A stretch of 64,000 nt of DNA from Lachnospiraceae bacterium (GTDB lineage: Bacteria > Bacillota > Clostridia > Lachnospirales > Lachnospiraceae): NCBI GenBank assembly GCA_022767285.1, contig JALENY010000038.1, forward strand, positions 62,001 to 126,000. Direction: 5' to 3'. The position numbers and the translations under genes are program-made. Positions 27,171 to 34,652 of the stretch are shown in pieces; position 1 is the first letter of the stretch; every line of letters starts with the position of its first letter. A model generated the notes under the pieces. That model was not told where the DNA came from and did not search any database. It saw nothing but the letters and a program-made list of their open reading frames with translations.

Positions 27171-29276
27171 ATGGGAAGTTTTAATTTTTATATTAATGTG
27201 GACCAATGCCTGAACATGTCCAATTTTGACATGTTTTTCTATAAACTTCAGAGCGAGCATAAGTTCCATCTGTCAAATGTGCAGTTTTTTGAGGACAGGG
27301 GAGAAAACTCTCTTCAGAAAGCTTTTTATGATATCCGCGGTTACATCGACAAAGCGCCGTTTCTGATTCAGGATTATCGTCTGATCTTCGGCATGCGAAA
27401 AGAACGTCTGATAGAGCCGATCTGGTGGGATTCTGTGCTGTATCGACTCCTGAAGATCTACTATGGCCTCAGGGATGCACGCATCTTTATTAAGTCGAAG
27501 GACACCGTGGACAAAAATGTCAGTGTCATTATGTTGTATGACACGGATTTTACCTTTGACAGCAGATCCCTGAGTCTGGATGACTATGATTTGGCTTCGG
27601 AAATCGAACTTTTGATGGAGTGTCTGGACATTCCCTGGAATCAGGGCCTGGATGAGCGGGAAATCGCCGAACTGCTGCATGAACGACTGGCCAATGTGGA
27701 GTCCCCCATTGCGGATGACATGGTCACAAAACGTTTCCTGAACGGATATCTTTCCTGGTTTGAACAGCTGGCTCCGGAAGAGGAAAGCAAAGATTTCTTT
27801 GTGGGTGAGCTGGAGACGGAAGATTACCTGCAGGGTCTGGATGAGCTGGGGAAAAATCTTCATAAACTGACAGCCATGCACAGAAAGAAAAAGCCGAATG
27901 TTCACAATTCGCTGTATTATCTGATCAGCTTTGCACAGGACTGTGTGGGCCATTACTGTGTTTTTCAGAAAGAAATCAACAAAAACAGCATGGATCAGAA
28001 TATGCTGGCTCTGCTCAGCATCGTGGATTATATTACTTCTGACTTAAAGCCGCTGGAAAGTGGAGAGACGATTAAGACGAACGAAACCTTAAAAGAGCAG
28101 AGCAGGAGAAACTGGGAACAGGCGAACAATGATGATGGGATCCAAAAGAGGTACGGAAAAATGATTGCCGACTACAAAAGCGATTTGCAGATCGCTTTTG
28201 CCGACATGCAGCGCCGTGTGACCGAGTTTACGCTGGGAGCAGCGGCGCCGGAATATCGGGAACCGGAAAAACTGTCCAGCAACGAGGGTTTAAGGCCTCA
28301 GGACGAAAAAGTTTACAGGGGCGAATTTGAGGCGATTTTGCGGGAATTTCTGAAGAACAGTATCCGGAAAGATATTGCGGAGGAAAGCTGGAAGAAGGCC
28401 TACAGCGGTCTGAAGGAAAAACTGAGCAAGATGGAATATGATCTCAATATCTACGCCCAGGATCTGAGCAAAAAATATAAGGAAAAACTGGAGCTCCGAA
28501 AAGAAGAGAGCATTCGCCGCGAAGATGCGGAAATATATTCCCAGGACAGTATTATTGAACAGCTGGAACGCCAGGAACAAAAAAGGTCTGAACTTCTGGA
28601 AAAACTGAGAAAGCCTCAGATGAATCCGTCACTGACTTTCCAGGATCAGCTGAATCTGGAACATTCGCTGGAACAGTGCAACTCGGAAGTCGGATTTTTT
28701 GTAAAATGCCATAAAATGATAAAATTAATCAACTTCTTCCTGCTGATTTTAGTCGGAGGAGGTTTGTTTGCTTTGCATTATTTGGTGATGCAGACCTATG
28801 TACTTTCCAATGTGGAAATGCTGTGCTGTTTCTTTGCCTATCTTGGCGCAACCTTTTTATTCTTTCTTCTGTGCTGGAACACGCCTTTTTACTATTTTAA
28901 GAAAAAGATCCGCAAAGCCATGGAAGGACTGAAAGAACAGATGGATATTTACATCCGCGGTTATTTTGACAAAGCGGATAATTTCCGTGAATACATCAAT
29001 ACGATCAACGAGCTGGATGCAGTCAATGCATATATCCTGCGGCTGAATCAGATTCGGGAAAAAGCTATGGTGAATTCCCGGGAGTATCTGTGGCACAAAG
29101 TGCAGATACAGGAGCATATTCGCAAATGCGGTTATTTTGAGGGTCTGGTTTATTCTCTGGATGCCATGGAAGTACAGGGCGAACGGGATGGCGGATGTCC
29201 GCTGGATGTGAAAAAGGATATCATTCACAATCCGTTATACTGGCCGCAGCGCAGACGGGAGGTAAAACATGACTAA
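27171..29276 (+). CDS. Large coiled-coil protein with two TM helices, unknown
   Basis: A 701-residue protein. The N-terminal 380 residues are an unrecognised alpha/beta region (start FNFYINVDQCLNMSNFDMF). A strongly charged coiled coil follows at about 390-510. Two membrane helices at about 518-545 and 550-572 (FFLLILVGGGLFALHYLV, then CCFFAYLGATFLFFLLCW) form a hairpin, and a helical C-terminal domain of about 125 residues returns to the cytoplasm. It overlaps the next gene by eight bases. Between a tubulin-like gene and a membrane peptidase gene, it is a candidate membrane anchor for the polymer; this is inference. No family recognised. Confidence 0.8.
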   Translation: MGSFNFYINVDQCLNMSNFDMFFYKLQSEHKFHLSNVQFFEDRGENSLQKAFYDIRGYIDKAPFLIQDYRLIFGMRKERLIEPIWWDSVLYRLLKIYYGLRDARIFIKSKDTVDKNVSVIMLYDTDFTFDSRSLSLDDYDLASEIELLMECLDIPWNQGLDEREIAELLHERLANVESPIADDMVTKRFLNGYLSWFEQLAPEEESKDFFVGELETEDYLQGLDELGKNLHKLTAMHRKKKPNVHNSLYYLISFAQDCVGHYCVFQKEINKNSMDQNMLALLSIVDYITSDLKPLESGETIKTNETLKEQSRRNWEQANNDDGIQKRYGKMIADYKSDLQIAFADMQRRVTEFTLGAAAPEYREPEKLSSNEGLRPQDEKVYRGEFEAILREFLKNSIRKDIAEESWKKAYSGLKEKLSKMEYDLNIYAQDLSKKYKEKLELRKEESIRREDAEIYSQDSIIEQLERQEQKRSELLEKLRKPQMNPSLTFQDQLNLEHSLEQCNSEVGFFVKCHKMIKLINFFLLILVGGGLFALHYLVMQTYVLSNVEMLCCFFAYLGATFLFFLLCWNTPFYYFKKKIRKAMEGLKEQMDIYIRGYFDKADNFREYINTINELDAVNAYILRLNQIREKAMVNSREYLWHKVQIQEHIRKCGYFEGLVYSLDAMEVQGERDGGCPLDVKKDIIHNPLYWPQRRREVKHD

Positions 29277-32200
29277 ATTAATCATTTATCTGCTTTTTCT
29301 GCTGTGCGTGTGTGCAGTGACCTGGGTTTGCCATAAAGTAATATCTGAAAATAAATATGACCTTGAACTGCGGTTCCTTCACTGCCGCTATCTGGCGGCT
29401 TATCTGGCGGCAATCTTCTTCTTCTGCAATCGCTATACATTTTCTTACCTGCTGCTTCTGGTGGATAAGATTATAAACTGGAATGAACTGAGCAACCTGT
29501 GGAATACGGTGCTTCCCATGCGCCGTTACGAGCTGGTGTATCTGGTTCTGACGCTGATTCTTTCCAATCTGCTCATTATCCTTCTTTCCGGACTACTGTT
29601 TTGGCTGATCCGGCTTCTATTCTGCCGCAGAAAACAGTTTATGGATACCCGTGACATGGATTGGATGCTGAAGATCGTACATTTGCCATGGGTGGTAACC
29701 GGACTGGTCTACAAAGATGAGGAAGACGAAGGAACCTTCCGGGTGACAGACCGCGGCTTTACGATGAGTCTGTGGGCAAAACGGATGAAGTATGCCTTTC
29801 TGTTGTGGGAATTGGGGGAGATCGTATTTCTTACCTGCGGTATATTCTCGGAATCAGAGTTCTTCATGGACCACTCCATCACTATGGTGGAATCCTGGTA
29901 TCTGCTTCCGATGATCGGATTTATTCTGTTTGAAGAGATTCAGTATTATCTGGAAGGAAATGTGGAGTATGAGGCCGGTTCCTTTGGGGCAGAGGATATT
30001 TCGGAAACCCTGGAAGGAAACATGGAAGTGCTGCTTCACTTATACCAGAATGAATTCCGTTCTACCAGTGCGCTGCTTGCCAGCTACGGCTGGAAAGATA
30101 TGAAAGTAATCCGCGATGGCCTTGTCCATAACGGGTTGAATCGAAATCAGATCGATGAATGTGATCAGCCTGAGATCCTGACCATGCTGAACAATCAGAT
30201 GAGAGAGTCCGGCGTGGTGCAGAACACTGCATTTCAGAATGCGCTGATCGCACTTTTAAATGGTCAGTCCATCAATGTGCGCGATTATATACAGGGTGAG
30301 TTCATGCTCTATCTGGCGGTCTACATGAACTTTTTCGTGTCTCAGGAAAAAACATTTCTGGTGCTTTGCCAGAGCAGAAAAAAAGCGCAGAAGATAAAAA
30401 AAGAGCTGACAAAAGCACTGAATCAGATCAACAAGATTTACAGTATCTGGCGGATTGCCGATATAGACGGTGCGGACAGTAATGAGGAAATGAGCATCCT
30501 GGTCTGCTCCTATCTGGATCTGGTCAATCACAAACTTCTGGCAAAACGGCAGGACTTTTTCCGGACCCTCTCAGCGGTGGTCCTGACCGACGGCCCCCAG
30601 TTCTGTGCCCAGGGAAATGTTCAGAAGGAACTGATCTTTGCCGAACTTGCCAAGGTGAAGCAAGCCTTGCAGTACATCCTCATTTCCGGACTGGATAGTG
30701 ATTCGCTCCGTACGGCTTTTGAGTATTATATCAATCAGGAGCTGATTCCATTTAAGAATGATCAGCTGCAGAACAATATGTACGTGATGCTCTGGGCTGA
30801 GGACAGCGGAAATAAGATTCAGAGAGCTCTGGGAATCGGACAGGAGCAGTCTCCCTACCTGGGGACATCGATTCCTCTGGCATTGGTGGGGGCAAAATAT
30901 GATCTGCCCTGCATCCACATTTTCACCAGTGATAAAAAGGGATATCATACTTATCAGGATGCCATGACCATGAGCTATCAGGAAATCCTGGGATACCTGG
31001 GTTCCAATCTGGATCTGGACAAAATGATCCGCTATAACAGCTTTTCCGTCAGTGACCGTGCAAATCTGGAAATGCTGATTCTGTATGATTCAGAGTACAA
31101 TTTTTACAACTTGCTCTGGGCATGGATGAAGTATGGCGGAAAGGAAGGCACGCTGATCCATGTTGTTTCGCCGGCGTACATGCTGCGAGAGTATTTTGTG
31201 GCAAATCTGAAGTCTCAGGTGCTGCGCAACAACGATTTTGATGCGCTGATCAGCTATTACTCCGGCCTGAAACAGAGCCGCTTTCTCAATCTGCTTCTGG
31301 ATCTTTGCAATGCGGGAGTGGATGAAGAGGAACTGATGAAAAAGAACCGGGAGTACCACTGGGGCTACCGCAATGTGACGGCGCTGCTTGCAGACTGCCT
31401 GAAGAATGTTTTGAATCTTCAGGAGTTTTACAATATTTATGAGTGTTTCCAGTTTGAGGAATACTGTTCTTTCGATGTATCGGAAGACTGTTTTGTGACT
31501 CATACCATCGTGAAGCTGACGGATGAGAACATACGGAGACGAATCCAGGAAAAACTGGCACTTGCCAAACTGGTGACAAAAAACAATCTGATCGAGTATC
31601 TGCCGGTTTTGAGAGAAAACGTTTATAACTATTATCTGCCGGGGCAGATCGTTCCCATTAACGGCTTTTTGCAGCGAGTGGTAACGGTAAATGACGGCAT
31701 GGTATTTACGGAGCAGACTATGCCGGTGAATAAAGAGGATTACCTTCAGGCGGGAGAGTTTAAGTTCCGCAAGCTGAGCAAGGTGGAAGAATGTGTGGAT
31801 ATGGATATTCTGGACTTCAACCTTTTTACCGCGGATGTGGAACGGCTGATTTACGGATACTGGTCTTCGACCCGGGAAATAGCCTTCTTAAAAGAAGGTG
31901 TGGTGCACATGAACAGCATTTGTGACAGCCGTGGCAATCCGGTTCGCGTGAAGAATCAGAATGTGCAGATCCTGCAGATCCGCATGCGCAGGGACTGCTT
32001 TGGCGAAAGGCAGAGAGAGGCGGTACTGCTGGCCGGATTTATGCTGAGGGAACTGTTTAAGACTCTTTTCCCGGAAAATCATATGAACCTGCATGCGGTG
32101 GTGGAACATGATCCCGAGCAGGATTACTGGACAAAAATTGTGCGGAACAGTTCCAGTGCCACGCTGGAAGAAAAAGTACAGAGTATTGTTCCGTTTATTC

Positions 32201-33168
32201 GGAGAGAAGAAAATATCACAGATCCAAATCCGGAGTATCTGACCATCTATGTGGTGGAATTCAGCAGTCTGGAACTGGGCATGATCTCCAGTCTCTATGC
32301 GAACAGGATGAAAGTGTTTCAGATGATGGCATCTTATCTGACCTGGTATCTTGGAGAAACACAGGGATCCGGATCAGAGGAAGAGGCGAAGGAAGGCGGA
32401 AAAGCTACTTATCTGAACCTGGGCGGCAGTGTGATCGCGCCCTGTTTTGCGCCGGAAGAACTGCTGGCATTTTGTAAAAAAGTGCTGCCGGTTTATGAAG
32501 AAGTAAAAGAAACGCCGTGTTCCGGCGAGAAGGTCAGAGCGGAATATACCTGTACTTTCTGCGGAAAACCGGCACTGTTTACCCATAAAATGAGTGACGG
32601 CCGTAAAATGTGCCGCAGCTGCAAACAGCAGCAGCTGGGACTGCGCGATGAACTGAAAGAACTGTATCTGGAAACGGTGGATTTTCTCTGCAAGGGCTAT
32701 CATATTAAGCTGCGCAAGAACATACATCTGCGGCTGAAATCGGCGGAGACTATCCGGAAACACTGCGAAACTTCCGGCGGCGGACGCATTCTGGGCTTCT
32801 ATCAGCCCAGAAATCATGAGCTCTGGATTGAGTCCCGGGGTCCGCGAAATGCTGTGCAGGATACGATGATCCATGAATTGACCCACGCATGGCAATTTGA
32901 CAATTTGGATGTGCGGAAACTGAATCGCAAATACCCCACTGAGGCGCTGAAGCTTCTGGAAGGACATTCCAGCTACATGGAAATTGACGCTATGCGGAAA
33001 CTGGGTGAGGTGGAATATGCAGAGTATCTGGAACGCGAACTGCTGCTGCGAAATGACGAGTACGGTGAAGGCTATCGCATGTTGAAAGAGCATCTGCAGT
33101 CAAAAGAAAAAGACGGAAGTCACTGGACTCCATATGAGGCGATGAAAGATCTGGTGGAGAATCTGTAA
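29269..33168 (+). CDS. Membrane protein with helicase-like middle and DA1-like zinc peptidase end
   Basis: A 1299-residue protein. About five membrane helices occupy residues 1-225. The middle (about 340-800) resembles a degenerate superfamily 2 helicase: FLVLCQSRKKAQKIKKEL, ILVCSYLDLVNHKLL, AVVLTDGPQF in place of DEAH and YILISGLDS in place of the SAT motif, but no Walker A or DEAH is seen, so it would not be an active ATPase. At about 1095-1122 is a CxxC-CxxC zinc ribbon (CTFCGK then CRSC), directly followed by a peptidase domain with MIHELTHAWQ (His1202, Glu1203, His1206) and a downstream LLEGHSSYME glutamate. Zinc finger plus HExxHAW plus later Glu matches DA1-type peptidases. GGGAGGTAAAAC lies before the ATG. 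Substrate unknown. Confidence 0.8.
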   Translation: MTKLIIYLLFLLCVCAVTWVCHKVISENKYDLELRFLHCRYLAAYLAAIFFFCNRYTFSYLLLLVDKIINWNELSNLWNTVLPMRRYELVYLVLTLILSNLLIILLSGLLFWLIRLLFCRRKQFMDTRDMDWMLKIVHLPWVVTGLVYKDEEDEGTFRVTDRGFTMSLWAKRMKYAFLLWELGEIVFLTCGIFSESEFFMDHSITMVESWYLLPMIGFILFEEIQYYLEGNVEYEAGSFGAEDISETLEGNMEVLLHLYQNEFRSTSALLASYGWKDMKVIRDGLVHNGLNRNQIDECDQPEILTMLNNQMRESGVVQNTAFQNALIALLNGQSINVRDYIQGEFMLYLAVYMNFFVSQEKTFLVLCQSRKKAQKIKKELTKALNQINKIYSIWRIADIDGADSNEEMSILVCSYLDLVNHKLLAKRQDFFRTLSAVVLTDGPQFCAQGNVQKELIFAELAKVKQALQYILISGLDSDSLRTAFEYYINQELIPFKNDQLQNNMYVMLWAEDSGNKIQRALGIGQEQSPYLGTSIPLALVGAKYDLPCIHIFTSDKKGYHTYQDAMTMSYQEILGYLGSNLDLDKMIRYNSFSVSDRANLEMLILYDSEYNFYNLLWAWMKYGGKEGTLIHVVSPAYMLREYFVANLKSQVLRNNDFDALISYYSGLKQSRFLNLLLDLCNAGVDEEELMKKNREYHWGYRNVTALLADCLKNVLNLQEFYNIYECFQFEEYCSFDVSEDCFVTHTIVKLTDENIRRRIQEKLALAKLVTKNNLIEYLPVLRENVYNYYLPGQIVPINGFLQRVVTVNDGMVFTEQTMPVNKEDYLQAGEFKFRKLSKVEECVDMDILDFNLFTADVERLIYGYWSSTREIAFLKEGVVHMNSICDSRGNPVRVKNQNVQILQIRMRRDCFGERQREAVLLAGFMLRELFKTLFPENHMNLHAVVEHDPEQDYWTKIVRNSSSATLEEKVQSIVPFIRREENITDPNPEYLTIYVVEFSSLELGMISSLYANRMKVFQMMASYLTWYLGETQGSGSEEEAKEGGKATYLNLGGSVIAPCFAPEELLAFCKKVLPVYEEVKETPCSGEKVRAEYTCTFCGKPALFTHKMSDGRKMCRSCKQQQLGLRDELKELYLETVDFLCKGYHIKLRKNIHLRLKSAETIRKHCETSGGGRILGFYQPRNHELWIESRGPRNAVQDTMIHELTHAWQFDNLDVRKLNRKYPTEALKLLEGHSSYMEIDAMRKLGEVEYAEYLERELLLRNDEYGEGYRMLKEHLQSKEKDGSHWTPYEAMKDLVENL

Positions 33169-33237
33169 TTTGGAAAAAGGAAGGATGGAAGCCACCGGAC
33201 ATCGTGTGAGGCGATGATAGATCCGATGAAGAATGTG
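33115..33237 (+). repeat. Imperfect 51-bp duplication across the stop codon
   Basis: Bases 33115-33165, the last codons of the DA1-like gene, match 33187-33237 just after its stop at about 40 of 51 positions, with a 72-base period that keeps the frame. Many differences are transitions at third positions, so the second copy is probably a relic of former coding sequence. Confidence 0.75.
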
Positions 33238-33269
33238 CAGTCCTGTGATTTACAGGCGGAGGTAGAAAA

Positions 33270-34517
33270 TTGAAAACAGGGAAAAAATGGACATTACTGC
33301 TGCTGATGATGGTAAGTTTTGTGCTGACATCCTGCGGAAAAGTCCCGGATGTGGATTCGGTGCTTCAAAACGGAGCGACTGAGTTCAGCCAGGGAAAGAC
33401 AGAAAAAGATTTTGCTTTGATCTCCAGTGAGGAGATTTTGAATCGTCTGATCGATGACTTTTCCGGATCGCGCAGTGAGCCGGATGCGGATGAACTATCG
33501 GATGACGAGGCGAAAAAGATTCAGGATTCCACCGACGATGACAACAAAATCGGCGGAACCGGTGGGGACGGAAGCGAGCCGGGCGGAACGGAACCGGGAG
33601 ACGGAAGCGAGCCGGGCGGAACGGAACCGGGGGACGGAAGCGAGCCGGGCGGAACGGAACCGGGAGACGGAAACGAGCCGGGCGGAACGGAACCGGGAGA
33701 CGGAAGCGAGCCGGATGGAACGGAACCGGAAGACGGAAGCGAGCCGGATGGAACGCAGCCCGGAAATGGAACAGAAGAGCCGGAAGGCCCGGTGATGGTT
33801 GCTTCCAGAGATGATCTGAAAAAACTGATGCATCAGATGTTTGACGAGACAAAAGAAGTGCTGAATTTTCAGTGTGCGGACGGATTTACCACCACAATGG
33901 ATGAAATAACAGAATTGTATCTGGAAATCGAGCGGGAAGATCCCATTGATGCGATCTGCCTTGCCCGATATGGTTATCATTACTCCGGCAATTCATGGAT
34001 GATTTTTTATGAGTACCATATGGATGTGGATACGCTTCGGATGATGAAAGAAGAGACCCATGGACTTTTGACCGAAGCCGTGCAGAATATAGATGTGACC
34101 GGCCTGTCCGATTATGAGATTGTCTGTGCTGTGAATGACTATCTGTGCGATACGGTTGAGTACCCGGATGCAGAACCCTACGCGGAAGAAACCCACACGG
34201 CATACAGCGCATTCAAGAACGGAAGCGCCGTGTGCGACGGTTATTCGAGAGCTGCAAAACTCTTGCTGAATGAGTTCGGCGTGGAATGTGATTTTGTTGT
34301 CGGTACCTGTACAAACGGGGGCGGCCATGCATGGAATCTGGTAAAACTGGATGGACAATGGTATCAGCTGGATGTAACCTGGAACGACGGCAGTGCTGAA
34401 TATGATCCAAATGGAAGATCCATGTATCTTCTGGTGACAGACGACTACATGAAGCAAAGCCGAACCTGGGATGAGAGTGTATATCCTACTTCGGCAGCCG
34501 AGGCCTATGCCGGTTAG
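33270..34517 (+). CDS. Transglutaminase-like lipoprotein with 11-residue repeats
   Basis: A 415-residue lipoprotein. It begins at TTG 33270, eight bases after GGAGG, and has a lipobox LTSC. Residues about 99-164 are six 11-residue repeats GDGSEPGGTEP and variants, a flexible wall-spanning stalk. The C-terminal domain (about 180-415) is transglutaminase/protease-like with a Cys (SAVCDGYSR, about 321), His (GGGHAWNLV, about 352) and Asp (LDVTWND, about 367), the order of the catalytic triad. Such domains cut or link peptides, often in or near the cell wall. In this locus it is the exported enzyme of Block B. The substrate is unknown. Confidence 0.87.
   Translation: MKTGKKWTLLLLMMVSFVLTSCGKVPDVDSVLQNGATEFSQGKTEKDFALISSEEILNRLIDDFSGSRSEPDADELSDDEAKKIQDSTDDDNKIGGTGGDGSEPGGTEPGDGSEPGGTEPGDGSEPGGTEPGDGNEPGGTEPGDGSEPDGTEPEDGSEPDGTQPGNGTEEPEGPVMVASRDDLKKLMHQMFDETKEVLNFQCADGFTTTMDEITELYLEIEREDPIDAICLARYGYHYSGNSWMIFYEYHMDVDTLRMMKEETHGLLTEAVQNIDVTGLSDYEIVCAVNDYLCDTVEYPDAEPYAEETHTAYSAFKNGSAVCDGYSRAAKLLLNEFGVECDFVVGTCTNGGGHAWNLVKLDGQWYQLDVTWNDGSAEYDPNGRSMYLLVTDDYMKQSRTWDESVYPTSAAEAYAG
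33564..33761 (+). repeat. 33-bp tandem coding repeats (six units)
   Basis: Six consecutive 33-base units encode GDGSEPGGTEP with small changes (GDGNEPGGTEP, GDGSEPDGTEP, EDGSEPDGTQP). The first units are nearly identical at DNA level, so the copy number is likely to vary between strains. Confidence 0.9.
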
Positions 34518-34551
34518 GGGAAACTCAGATAGTATTTTGAAGTCATAATGT

Positions 34552-34626
34552 AAAGGAGTGCTGCGACCCGCCTTGGGCGGAGAATCTCGCGGAAGAGATT
34601 CTTTTTACAGGCACTCCTTTTTTTAA
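34552..34626 (+). terminator. Three-way-junction terminator or structured RNA
   Basis: An outer 10-bp stem (AAAGGAGTGC with GCACTCCTTT) encloses two hairpins, CCGCC-TTG-GGCGG and AGAATCTC-GCGGAA-GAGATTCT, and ends in a T-run of about seven. The inner hairpin is itself followed by TTTTT. It would end or attenuate transcription between the transglutaminase gene and the RyR gene. The branched shape is unusual for a simple terminator. Confidence 0.7.
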
Positions 34627-34652
34627 AAGTTTGGAACAGGATGGAGGCCAAT

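Noticed and set aside
29269-33168. Active DEAD/DEAH helicase call
   Set aside because: No Walker A and no DEAH or DEAD motif is present, so only a fold-level resemblance can be claimed.
33385-33980. Long reverse-strand frames over the stalk repeats
   Set aside because: They are low-complexity mirrors of the GDGSEPGGTEP repeats, have no ribosome site and lie within a clear + strand gene.
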